Positions 1 to 9,930 of a stretch of DNA of 54,443 nt are shown here, in pieces (the first letter of the stretch is position 1; each line of letters opens with the position of its first letter). A model generated the notes under the pieces. That model had not been told where the DNA came from, did not search any database, and saw nothing but the letters and a program-made list of their open reading frames with translations. The translations under genes and the position numbers were made by a program. The DNA is from Alphaproteobacteria bacterium (lineage in GTDB: Bacteria > Pseudomonadota > Alphaproteobacteria > Micropepsales > Micropepsaceae), in the NCBI GenBank assembly GCA_019247845.1, contig JAFBAL010000048.1, positions 1 through 54,443 on the forward strand, read 5' to 3'.

Positions 1-610
1 GCAGAAGCGCGCACCGCTCTACGACAAAAGCCGCGAAGAGCACTACAACATCATCTCTGCGCTGCATAAGTCGATCCGCGGCAGCGATCCAGATGCGGCA
101 CTCTACTGGCTCGCCCGCATGCTGGTCGGCGGCGAGCAGCCGCTTTACATCGCGCGCCGCCTCGTCCGCGCCGCCGTCGAAGATATCGGCCTAGCCGATC
201 CGCAAGCGGTGGTTCAGGCTATCGCCGCGAAAGATGTCTACGACTTCCTCGGTAGTCCCGAAGGCGAACTCGCGCTCGCCCAATGCGTGCTCTATCTCGC
301 CAGCGCGCCTAAATCGAACGCCGTCTACACTGCTCTTGGTGCCGCCAAGCGCGCGGCCGGCGACAACGGCTCACTCATGCCGCCCGCCCATATCCTCAAC
401 GCGCCGACCAAGCTGATGAAGAACCTGGGTTACGGCAAAGGCTACGAATACGATCACGAAGCCGAGGAGGGGTTCTCCGGGCAGAACTATTTCCCCGACG
501 CCATGGCGCGTGAGGCTTTCTACGCTCCCAAGGATACGGGCTTCGAGCGCGAGATCGCCAAACGCCTGGAATATTGGGCGAAACTGCGCGCCAGACGCGG
601 CGGCGGTTGA
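1..610 (+). CDS. rarA: Replication-associated recombination protein A, C-terminal part (5' truncated by window)
   Basis: The reading frame enters from the window edge (first full codon at base 2) and gives about 203 residues of the C-terminal region of RarA/MgsA, a clamp-loader-like AAA+ ATPase acting at stalled replication forks. Seen here are the helical stretch around SALHKSIRGSDPDAALYWL and the conserved LARMLVGGEQPLYIARRL and AVEDIGLADPQA segments that follow the AAA+ core in this family, then the tetramerisation-type C-terminus. The ATPase core with its Walker motifs lies upstream, outside the window. In alphaproteobacteria rarA often precedes crcB and an RluA-type synthase. Here a toxin-antitoxin pair sits between them. 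Identity is secure from residue pattern; the missing 5' part prevents any statement on the start. Confidence 0.93.
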   Translation, partial: QKRAPLYDKSREEHYNIISALHKSIRGSDPDAALYWLARMLVGGEQPLYIARRLVRAAVEDIGLADPQAVVQAIAAKDVYDFLGSPEGELALAQCVLYLASAPKSNAVYTALGAAKRAAGDNGSLMPPAHILNAPTKLMKNLGYGKGYEYDHEAEEGFSGQNYFPDAMAREAFYAPKDTGFEREIAKRLEYWAKLRARRGGG

Positions 611-642
611 AGTGATATCATTGCGATGCTAGAATGATATCA
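607..642 (+). promoter_or_regulatory. vapBC promoter with double palindromic operator
   Basis: TTGAAG (607-612) and TAGAAT (630-635) form a sigma-70-like promoter with a 17-bp spacer just after the rarA stop. Two copies of the perfect palindrome TGATATCA (613-620 and 635-642) lie on it, 22 bp apart centre to centre, about two helical turns. Extended by two bases they are also mirror images of each other (613-622 against 633-642). This is the layout expected for autorepression by a ribbon-helix-helix antitoxin. The sequence pattern is direct observation; the repressor assignment is inference. Confidence 0.75.
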
Positions 643-663
643 CATATGGATGGAAATGCGGCG

Positions 664-912
664 ATGGCCCAACTTGTGGTTCGCAATATCGAAGAGTCCG
701 TCAAGCGCAAGCTCAAGAAGCGCGCGGAAACGCATGGCCGCAGTTTGGAAGGCGAGGTGCGGGAGATTCTGCGACAGGCTGCCGGGGCCGTCCCGGTGCA
801 GCCCAAGCAAGGCAAAGGGGCCGGCACGCTGTTCCATTCTTATTTCAAGGATATCGGTGTCGAACTGGAGCCATTTCCGAAGGAATACCCGGAGCCGATC
901 GACTTCGAATGA
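664..912 (+). CDS. vapB: Ribbon-helix-helix antitoxin, FitA/VapB type
   Basis: A protein of 82 residues. The N-terminal half (MAQLVVRNIEESVKRKLKKR) is a FitA-like ribbon-helix-helix DNA-binding segment: a beta strand, then two helices with the GRSLEGEVREIL pattern. The C-terminal tail (LFHSYFKDIGVELEPF) is the toxin-wrapping part. I place the start at 664, not at the in-frame ATG at 634. The upstream ATG lies inside the -10 box and operator, whereas 664 has GGATGGAAA ahead of it. The stop overlaps the toxin start as ATGA (909-912), so the two are translationally coupled. Expected role: neutralise the PIN toxin and repress the promoter at 607-642. Family assignment is firm; the sub-type name (FitA or VapB) is less so. 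Confidence 0.85.
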   Translation: MAQLVVRNIEESVKRKLKKRAETHGRSLEGEVREILRQAAGAVPVQPKQGKGAGTLFHSYFKDIGVELEPFPKEYPEPIDFE

Positions 913-1328
913 TCGTTCTCGACACGAATGTGATCTCTGAAATGATGAAGCCGCGTCCGAACGCGGTTGCGATCGCTTGGATCGATGCTCAGCAAGAGGA
1001 CTTCTGGACGAGCGCCGTTACCTTGCAGGAAATAGTGTATGGCATTTCTCGCGTGAAGGATGCGGTCTACCGCGACGGCTTGCAGCGCTCTTTCGACAAG
1101 GCATTCCCGCGCGTCATAGCGGACAGGATTCTGCCGCTCGATGACACGGCTGCCAGATCGGCCGGACTCATCATGGCACGGCGCCAGCTGGCCGGCGCGC
1201 AGATCTCCGTTCCCGATGCCCAGATCGCAGCCATCGTGCAGGCCAATTCCGCGACGCTCGCCACGCGCGACGTGAGCGATTTCGCCGGGCTCGGCCTTTC
1301 GCTCGTCAACCCCTGGGAGGCGGCGTGA
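909..1328 (+). CDS. vapC: PIN-domain ribonuclease toxin, VapC/FitB type
   Basis: A protein of 139 residues covering a complete PIN domain. The four acidic residues that bind Mg/Mn in this family are visible: D5 in VLDTNV, E41 in TLQEIV, D103 in VPDAQIAAI and D121 in ATRDVSDF. PIN toxins of this kind are site-specific RNases held inactive by their antitoxin. The start overlaps the antitoxin stop by 4 bp. Its own stop (1326-1328) overlaps the GTG start of crcB, so the fluoride channel gene is coupled to the toxin. That is unusual for a mobile module and suggests the pair was inserted precisely into a pre-existing operon. All catalytic residues are intact, so it should be active. Confidence 0.92.
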   Translation: MIVLDTNVISEMMKPRPNAVAIAWIDAQQEDFWTSAVTLQEIVYGISRVKDAVYRDGLQRSFDKAFPRVIADRILPLDDTAARSAGLIMARRQLAGAQISVPDAQIAAIVQANSATLATRDVSDFAGLGLSLVNPWEAA

Positions 1329-1696
1329 ACGTCGGCATCCTTGCCGCAGTCGCGCTCGGCGGCGCTCTGGGCTCGCTGCTGCGCTATTTCGTGGCGAGCG
1401 CGATTCCGTCCAACGGCTTTCCGTGGGGCATCTTCGTCGTCAACATCACGGGCGGCTTCCTGATGGGCGTGATCGTCGAGCTGGGCGCGCTGAAGCTGCA
1501 GATCGGCCCGGAGGTTCGCGCCTTCCTGACCGTGGGCATCCTGGGCGGCTATACGACCTTCTCGACCTTCTCGCTGGACAGCGTTCTCCTGATCCAGCGC
1601 GGCGCCTGGCTCGCAGCCGCGGGCTACGTCGTGGGCTCGACGGTGCTGTCGATCCTGGCCTTGTTCGCGGGACTCACCCTGGTGCGCGCGCTCTGA
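1325..1696 (+). CDS. crcB: Fluoride ion channel CrcB/Fluc
   Basis: A 123-residue, four-helix membrane protein of the Fluc family, which exports fluoride as a dual-topology dimer. Family signatures seen are GGALGSLLRYF near the N-terminus, VNITGGFLMG in helix 2, and GILGGYTTFSTFS, which contains the helix-3 break and phenylalanine box. Length matches the family. The start is GTG at 1325, sharing bases with the vapC stop; the stop shares one base with the next gene (TGATG at 1694-1698). Fluoride riboswitches often precede crcB, but there is no leader here because the gene is embedded in a run of overlapping genes. Regulation is therefore probably operon-level. Confidence 0.95.
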   Translation: MNVGILAAVALGGALGSLLRYFVASAIPSNGFPWGIFVVNITGGFLMGVIVELGALKLQIGPEVRAFLTVGILGGYTTFSTFSLDSVLLIQRGAWLAAAGYVVGSTVLSILALFAGLTLVRAL

Positions 1697-2682
1697 TGGC
1701 CGACAATCTCCGCATCGAGGCCGACGAGGACGGCATCCGCCTCGACCGCTGGTTCAAGCGGCGCTATCCCGCGCTCACCCATGGCCGGCTCGAGAAGCTG
1801 CTGCGCACCGGCCAGGTGCGCCTCGACGGCAAGCGCGCCAAGTCGGCCGACCGCGTCGCCGCCGGCCAGACGGTGCGCATCCCGCCGCAGCTCGTCCATG
1901 CGCCGCCGGAGGAGGACGAGGCGCCCCGCCCAGCGCCGCGCGCGCAGGATGCGGGGCTGCTCGAGGAGCTGATCCTCTACATGGACAAGTCGGTGATCGT
2001 GCTGAACAAGCCGTCCGGCCTCGCCACCCAGGGCGGCAGCGGCCTCACGCGCCATGTCGACGGCATGCTCGACCAGCTCGCCTTCGAGAGGAAGCAGCGC
2101 CCGCGGCTCGTCCACCGCCTCGACCGCGACACCTCGGGCGTGCTGGTCGTGGCGCGCACGGTGCCTGCGGCGGCGGCGCTCGCCAAGTCGCTCGCGCAAC
2201 GCGACGCGTCCAAGGTCTATTGGGCGCTCACCCGCGGCGTGCCGAAGCAGGCGCGCGGCACCATCCGCGCGGCGCTGGCGAAAGAGGGCGGCCGCGGCGA
2301 GGAGCGCATGGCGGTTGCCGACCATGACGAGGCCAAGCACGCCGTCACCGACTATGCCGTTCTCGACCGCGCGGGCGAGGAGTTCGCCTGGGTCGCCGCC
2401 AAGCCGGTGACCGGCCGCACCCACCAGATCCGCGTCCATCTGGCGTCGCTGGGCACACCCATCGTCGGCGACTTCAAGTACGGCGCCCAGGCCGCCAAAG
2501 GGAAGGGCGCCATCGCCGACAGACTGCACCTCCATGCCCGCTCCATCGACATCGCCCATCCCGACGGCGGCCGGTTGACAGTGACAGCACCCTTGTCACC
2601 GCATATGAAGAAGAGCTGGGAACTGCTTGGTTTCGATGAAGAAACGAGCAAGGACCCTTTTGCCAAAGGCAAGCGGAGATGA
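1696..2682 (+). CDS. rluC: RluA-family 23S rRNA pseudouridine synthase (RluC-type)
   Basis: A protein of 328 residues that converts uridine to pseudouridine in rRNA. The N-terminus (about 1-75) is an S4 RNA-binding domain (IRLDRWFKRRYPALTHGRLE). The catalytic domain follows, with the RluA-family motif HRLDRDTSGVLV at 140-151, D143 being the catalytic aspartate, and the later GRTHQIRVHL motif. The frame is open far upstream, but the ATG at 1696 starts a typical S4 domain directly after crcB and overlaps its stop by one base, so I chose it. The stop overlaps the cupin start (ATGA, 2679-2682). The exact target uridines (RluC against RluD specificity) cannot be read from sequence; gene order next to crcB favours the RluC-type. 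Confidence 0.9.
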   Translation: MADNLRIEADEDGIRLDRWFKRRYPALTHGRLEKLLRTGQVRLDGKRAKSADRVAAGQTVRIPPQLVHAPPEEDEAPRPAPRAQDAGLLEELILYMDKSVIVLNKPSGLATQGGSGLTRHVDGMLDQLAFERKQRPRLVHRLDRDTSGVLVVARTVPAAAALAKSLAQRDASKVYWALTRGVPKQARGTIRAALAKEGGRGEERMAVADHDEAKHAVTDYAVLDRAGEEFAWVAAKPVTGRTHQIRVHLASLGTPIVGDFKYGAQAAKGKGAIADRLHLHARSIDIAHPDGGRLTVTAPLSPHMKKSWELLGFDEETSKDPFAKGKRR

Positions 2683-3548
2683 GACCGGCCTTCCTGAAGA
2701 ACCGGCGCGAGATCGAAGGGCCGGCCGCCTCGCTCTCGGCCGCCACCGGCCTGTCGCGGCTCGAGGTGATGCACCTGCGCCTGGCGCCAGGCGGACGGTA
2801 TCGGCCGGCCGAAGGCGAGGAAGAGTTCGTCTTCGTCCTTCAGGGCACGCCCGACCTCCGGGTCGGTGATGACCTTCATCGCCTCGGCGAAGGCGATGGC
2901 GTCGCCATCCCGGCCATCGGCGGTATGTCGCAGGACCTGATCAACGACACGGACGACGAGGTGCGCCTGTTCGTCTTCGGCGAGGGCCGGCGCGAAGGCG
3001 GCCCGCAGGAGGTGCCGACCCCGACCGCCATGCGGCGCGGGGGGCGCCCCGACCATGTCGCGCGCTGGCCCGACATCCTCAAAGATGCCGCCAACCGCTA
3101 CCCGGACAGCGACGAGGACCAGGGCATTCCGGCGCCGTTCGGCCGCCGGGCGCGCTTCTCGCGCATCGGCATTCATGTCGAGCTTCTGAAGCCGGGACGT
3201 CGCACCTCCTATCCGCATGCCGAACGCGACGAGGACGAGTTCGTCTATGTCGTGTCGGGCGCGGTCGAGGCCTGGACCGACGGGCACACGACGCCGATGA
3301 CCGAAGGCGATTTCATCGGCTGGGAGGCCGGAACCGGCATCACCCATGTGATCCTGAACAACAGCGGCGGCGACGCGGTGCTGCTGATCGGTGGCGAGGC
3401 GTCGCGGGTGCGCAACCAGTATTGGTATCCGTTCCATCCCGAGCGCAACGTGGCGGCAGGCGAGAACTATTGGGCCGACCATCCGCTGCCCAAGCTCGGC
3501 CCGCATGACGGGCTGACCGATGCGTTGCGGGCGAAGGGACGTCCATGA
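2679..3548 (+). CDS. Two-domain cupin protein
   Basis: A protein of 289 residues with two cupin barrels. The second (about 155-250) has a usable metal site: YPHAERDEDEFVYVVSG carries the His and Glu of cupin motif 1, and ITHVILNNS carries the motif 2 His. The first (about 25-110) has the same fold pattern (EEEFVFVLQGTPDL, then GDGVAIPA) but lacks the motif 1 histidines, so it has probably lost metal binding. Substrate is not predictable. It is coupled by 4-bp overlaps to the synthase upstream and the membrane protein downstream. A separate single-domain cupin at 40195-40647 resembles the second barrel. The fold is well supported, the function unknown. Confidence 0.85.
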   Translation: MRPAFLKNRREIEGPAASLSAATGLSRLEVMHLRLAPGGRYRPAEGEEEFVFVLQGTPDLRVGDDLHRLGEGDGVAIPAIGGMSQDLINDTDDEVRLFVFGEGRREGGPQEVPTPTAMRRGGRPDHVARWPDILKDAANRYPDSDEDQGIPAPFGRRARFSRIGIHVELLKPGRRTSYPHAERDEDEFVYVVSGAVEAWTDGHTTPMTEGDFIGWEAGTGITHVILNNSGGDAVLLIGGEASRVRNQYWYPFHPERNVAAGENYWADHPLPKLGPHDGLTDALRAKGRP

Positions 3549-3868
3549 GCGTGCCGGGCTTCTCTACCCTGGTCGTTCTCGCCATTGCGATGATGATGGT
3601 CATCCATGTCGTCGCGGTGATGATCGTCGGCGCGCTGCGCGTCCGCCATGAAGACATTTGGGGCGCGCTCGGGAAACCCTCGGAAGCTTTCCTTTTCGTG
3701 GGCTTCACGCGAAGGTCCAAGGAAATGCAGCACTATATCCTTTCGGGCGACTTTCGCGAGTTGAACGATCCGGCTTTGGCGCGGCTGTGCAACGTCTATC
3801 GCGCTTCGGTCGCCGTCTGCGTTCTGATCGTCGGAGCGGCGTTCGTGGCAGGAGCCTTGTCCGCGTGA
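3545..3868 (+). CDS. Small membrane protein of unknown function
   Basis: A protein of 107 residues with one membrane segment at about 6-31 (TLVVLAIAMMMVIHVVAVMI) and a second at about 86-106, separated by a soluble stretch of about 55 residues containing FTRRSKEMQHYILSG and LNDPALARLCNVYR. The two-helix layout with a polar middle recalls UspB-like proteins, but similarity by eye is weak and I do not assign it. The start overlaps the cupin stop (ATGA at 3545), and the stop overlaps the GTG of the ATP12 gene, so it is embedded in the operon and is probably expressed. Confidence 0.75.
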   Translation: MSVPGFSTLVVLAIAMMMVIHVVAVMIVGALRVRHEDIWGALGKPSEAFLFVGFTRRSKEMQHYILSGDFRELNDPALARLCNVYRASVAVCVLIVGAAFVAGALSA

Positions 3869-4551
3869 AACGCTTCTACAAGACCGTCTCCGTCGAAGGC
3901 CGCGCCGTCCTGCTCGATGGTCGCCGCCTCAAGACGCCGCGCGGCGAGGATCCTGCGTTGCCCAGCGCCGCGCTCGCCGAAGCCATCGCCGCGGAATGGC
4001 GCGCGCAGGGGGACGAGATCGTGCCGGCTTCGATGCCGCTCACCAAGCTCGCCAATACCGCGATCGACGGCGTCGCGCCGCGCCGCGCCGAGGTGATCGC
4101 CGAGATCGCGGGTTTCGCGCGCCACGACCATCTCTGCTACCGCACCGACAAGCCGGCCGAGCTGGTCGCGCGCCAGAACGCGGCCTGGGACCCGCTGCTC
4201 GACTGGGCGGCGGAGCATTTCGGCGCGCCGCTGGTGACCGTGCATAGCGTGACCTCGGTGGCGCAGCCCGAGGCGAGCCTCGCGGCGCTGCGCGCGGCGG
4301 TCGAAGCCTGCGATCCGTTCGTGCTGGCCGCGCTGCACGTCGCGGCCTCGATCTGCGGCTCGCTGGTGCTGGGGCTGGCGATCGCCGAACGGCTGCTCGA
4401 CGCGGCGGAAGCCTTTGGCGTGAGCCAGGTCGACGAGCGCTTTCAGGCCGAAAAATGGGGGCTGGACAGCGAGGCCGAGGCCCGCGCCCGGCATCTCTCC
4501 GCGGAACTGGACGCGGCGGCCCGATTCATGAACCTTGTGCGCGGACCATAG
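3865..4551 (+). CDS. ATP12-family F1 ATPase assembly chaperone
   Basis: A protein of 228 residues beginning at GTG 3865, which overlaps the preceding stop. Family marks are the N-terminal RFYKTVSVE...LLDGRRLKTP, then MPLTKLANTAIDGV, HDHLCYRTDKPAELVARQ, and DERFQAEKWGLDSEAEARA near the C-terminus. ATP12 binds the F1 alpha subunit during ATP synthase assembly in mitochondria, and orthologues are typical of alphaproteobacteria, which supports the taxonomic placement. It lies 9 bp before pccB and probably shares its transcript. Identification is strong; a role in bacterial ATP synthase assembly is carried over from the mitochondrial family. Confidence 0.92.
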   Translation: MKRFYKTVSVEGRAVLLDGRRLKTPRGEDPALPSAALAEAIAAEWRAQGDEIVPASMPLTKLANTAIDGVAPRRAEVIAEIAGFARHDHLCYRTDKPAELVARQNAAWDPLLDWAAEHFGAPLVTVHSVTSVAQPEASLAALRAAVEACDPFVLAALHVAASICGSLVLGLAIAERLLDAAEAFGVSQVDERFQAEKWGLDSEAEARARHLSAELDAAARFMNLVRGP

Positions 4552-4560
4552 GAACAGCCC

Positions 4561-6093
<1,533 letters not shown>

Positions 6094-6108
6094 AAACGAG
6101 CGGATGCG

Positions 6109-6576
6109 ATGCTGCGCCGGAAGCTGCTGTTCTATCTGTTCTACGCGATGGTAGCGGGCGTGGTTGCGCTGGTCGTCGCGCGCGCCCTCCTGCAATATGC
6201 CGGGGCGGGCGCGGTCACGACGGCTAAGATCGATACGCTTCTCACCGCCGCCGTCATCGTGGTGTTCGTCATAGGGCTGATCGTGCGCCTGCTCTTGGCG
6301 TTGCCGGTATTTCGCGATCCCAAGACGTTCGTCATAGACAGGTACAAGAGACTGCGGCTGCCGATGGGCGTCCTGGTGGGCTCGCTCTTTGCACTGTTCG
6401 GGCTCCTGGTCATGGCGGGCTTCGCGGCCGGGCTTCTCATCCGCGATCCCCGGACGCTGATGCTGGTGCTGAACCTGCTACCGCTCGTGCTGATCGCGGG
6501 CTATCTCGTTTGGTTCCTGCGCCGCCTCAAGCGCAGCGACGCCGAACGGCGCGCCAACGGCCCCGACGTCTTCTGA
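6109..6576 (+). CDS. Four-helix membrane protein of unknown function
   Basis: A protein of 155 residues with four strongly hydrophobic segments (about 8-30, 43-68, 86-110, 118-141) and a positively charged C-terminal tail (LRRLKRSDAERRANG). The loop between helices 2 and 3 (FRDPKTFVIDRYKRLRLP) is basic, giving a likely cytoplasmic side. It starts 15 bp after pccB on the same strand and may be cotranscribed. I do not recognise a family and see no catalytic motif. Confidence 0.7.
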   Translation: MLRRKLLFYLFYAMVAGVVALVVARALLQYAGAGAVTTAKIDTLLTAAVIVVFVIGLIVRLLLALPVFRDPKTFVIDRYKRLRLPMGVLVGSLFALFGLLVMAGFAAGLLIRDPRTLMLVLNLLPLVLIAGYLVWFLRRLKRSDAERRANGPDVF

Positions 6577-6625
6577 TCGCCGCGCATTGTGTTAGCGTAA
6601 GCCGGTCTTGCATCGGAGGGGAGCA

Positions 6626-7168
6626 ATGCCCGAGCCGTCCGGCGCGCAGTGGTGCGCGCGCTTTCCGACCAGCGCTTCGGTCGGCGACCTGCTGCCGGAG
6701 TTCCGCGACCGGGTGAACGCCTTCATCTCGGCGATAAAGCGCGGCGGCGCGACGGTATCGGTCGCGGCGACCTATCGCCCGCCCGAGCGCGCCTATCTGA
6801 TGCATTGGTGCTGCCGCATCGCGAGCGGTGAGCAGGCTCCGACGGCACCGGTGCCCATGGCCGGCGTCGATATCGACTGGCGTCACGGCGGCGATCTTGC
6901 GGCGGCGCGCGGAGCGGCATCGGCGATGATGAAGGGCTACGCGATCAAGTTCCCGGCGGCGCTGGTCAGCCGTCATACCCAGCGCCGCGCCATCGACATG
7001 AACATCGCGTGGAAGGGCGCCTTGCGCGTCACCGATTTCGACGGCGTCGTCCACGCCATCGACGCGCCGTGCGACCACATGAACCCCATCCTGCACGAGG
7101 TCGGTCGCAGCTTCGGCGTGATCAAGCTCGTCAAGGACCCGCCGCACTGGTCCGACGACGGGCGTTGA
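6626..7168 (+). CDS. M15-type peptidoglycan peptidase-like protein
   Basis: A protein of 180 residues. The M15 (VanY/endolysin) zinc-site pattern is recognisable: SRHTQRRAID at 115-124, supplying H117 and D124 as in SxHxxGxAxD, and DPPHWSDDGR at 171-180 with the third ligand H174. Such enzymes cut peptide bonds in peptidoglycan stems. The G of the usual motif is replaced by R, so activity is likely but not certain. There is no obvious signal peptide, which would fit an endolysin-like protein or a cytoplasmic location. The ATG at 6626 is chosen over an upstream TTG because GGAGGGGAG lies 3-11 bases before it. It faces the lipoprotein-like gene at 7178. Confidence 0.72.
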   Translation: MPEPSGAQWCARFPTSASVGDLLPEFRDRVNAFISAIKRGGATVSVAATYRPPERAYLMHWCCRIASGEQAPTAPVPMAGVDIDWRHGGDLAAARGAASAMMKGYAIKFPAALVSRHTQRRAIDMNIAWKGALRVTDFDGVVHAIDAPCDHMNPILHEVGRSFGVIKLVKDPPHWSDDGR

Positions 7169-7177
7169 CGCAAGCGT

Positions 7178-7744
7178 CTACGGACAGACGTGGCCCGGGG
7201 TGCCCCCGAACTCGATCATTTCGGGATGGCCCTTCTCGACCAATCCGGCGAGGGCGGGATAGCGCGTCGCCACGAACTTGCGCGCCCCCTCCAGGTCGTC
7301 GCGATAGGCCGGCGCAAGGCCGTCGCCCTCGACCCGGTAATACACGCTGCCGACATAGACCACTTTGCCGCCCGGTGCCGAGAAGGTCAGCGTCTTGCCG
7401 CTCCCGCAAGGGATCATCGGCCGGGACGGAAGGCCGGGCACGCCATGGGGAATGACAAAGGTGATCGCCAGCGAGTTGCCGGCATGGGTTTCGCCCAGCA
7501 CGAACCCGTCTTCCGGCATTCCCGAGAAGGTCGCCGCGGCGATCCCGTCCTGCTGGAACATGCCGTCGTGGATGGTGCCGCGGAATATCGTGACGTCCAT
7601 GTTCTGCGGCGCCACGCCGAGGACGAAATAGGCGTGGCCGGCGTCCGGCGGCTGCGCATCGTTGCCGACACGTCCCATCGTCATGCACGACGTGCATTGC
7701 AGCGCGGACACGAGAAGAACGGCGGTGCGAAGGGCGATGTTCAT
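7178..7744 (-). CDS. Putative secreted or lipoprotein of unknown function
   Basis: A protein of 188 residues starting at 7744, where GGAGAG precedes the ATG. The N-terminus (MNIALRTAVLLVSALQCTSC) is a signal sequence with two cysteines, at 17 and 20. It could be a lipoprotein signal, although neither cysteine has a perfect lipobox. The remainder is beta-rich (FVLGVAPQNMDVTIFRGT, GKTLTFSAPGGKVVYVGS) with no motif I recognise, and ends GGTPGHVCP with a cysteine. It follows the RidA gene on the same strand by 31 bp and is probably cotranscribed. Envelope location is inferred. Confidence 0.65.
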   Translation of the reverse strand: MNIALRTAVLLVSALQCTSCMTMGRVGNDAQPPDAGHAYFVLGVAPQNMDVTIFRGTIHDGMFQQDGIAAATFSGMPEDGFVLGETHAGNSLAITFVIPHGVPGLPSRPMIPCGSGKTLTFSAPGGKVVYVGSVYYRVEGDGLAPAYRDDLEGARKFVATRYPALAGLVEKGHPEMIEFGGTPGHVCP

Positions 7745-7775
7745 CGAGTCTCTCCTACATGCATCGTGCGGTGCG

Positions 7776-8168
7776 TCAGCGCTTTCCGCCCGCATACGCC
7801 CACGCCTCGACCTCGACGGCGGCGCCGAGCGCCAGCCCGTTGCAGCCATAGGCCGAGCGCGTCGGCAGGTTGGGGCCTTTGAAGTATTCGAGATAGACCT
7901 TGTTGAAGTCGCCCCACTGCTTCATGTCGGCGAGCATCACGGTGCACTTGAACACGTCGCCGAAGCTCAAGCCCTGCGCCTTCAGGACCGCGCCGATGTT
8001 CTCCATCGTCTGGCGCGTCTCGGCCTCCATGCCGCCTTTGACGAGCTCCATCTTGCCGGACACGTTTCCGAGGCAGCCCGAGAGATAGAGCACGTCGCCC
8101 ACGCGAACGGCCTGGCTGAAGGGAAGGCCCGCGGCCGTGGCGTCGGCAGAGGTGTAGAAATCGGGCAT
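7776..8168 (-). CDS. RidA/YjgF/UK114-family protein
   Basis: A protein of 130 residues. RidA proteins hydrolyse reactive enamine/imine intermediates released by PLP enzymes. Features seen are the strand VRVGDVLYLSGCLGN, the helix MEAETRQTMENIGAVLKAQG, VFKCTVMLADMKQWGDFNKVYLEYF, and the signature LPTRSAYGCNGLALGAAVEVEA with the conserved arginine that binds the carboxylate. Start at 8168 (MPDFY) is the family-like N-terminus; the frame stays open upstream into the promoter region shared with the divergent M28 peptidase gene. Subfamily is not certain, since a strict RidA ends in a slightly different pattern. Confidence 0.87.
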   Translation of the reverse strand: MPDFYTSADATAAGLPFSQAVRVGDVLYLSGCLGNVSGKMELVKGGMEAETRQTMENIGAVLKAQGLSFGDVFKCTVMLADMKQWGDFNKVYLEYFKGPNLPTRSAYGCNGLALGAAVEVEAWAYAGGKR

Positions 8169-8247
8169 GGACGGCGTCTCCGGCGTTGCACGGCCCGGCT
8201 CATCGCATAGGATGCGCCCCACCTCAACCCGAATGGAAGCATAGCCG

Positions 8248-9926
<1,679 letters not shown>

Positions 9927-9930
<4 letters not shown>

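Noticed and set aside
634..663. Earlier ATG of the vapB antitoxin at 634
   Set aside because: It lies within the -10 box and the operator; the ATG at 664 has a ribosome-binding site and begins the conserved domain.
1280..1325. Fluoride riboswitch before crcB
   Set aside because: crcB begins inside the vapC stop codon, so there is no leader to carry one.
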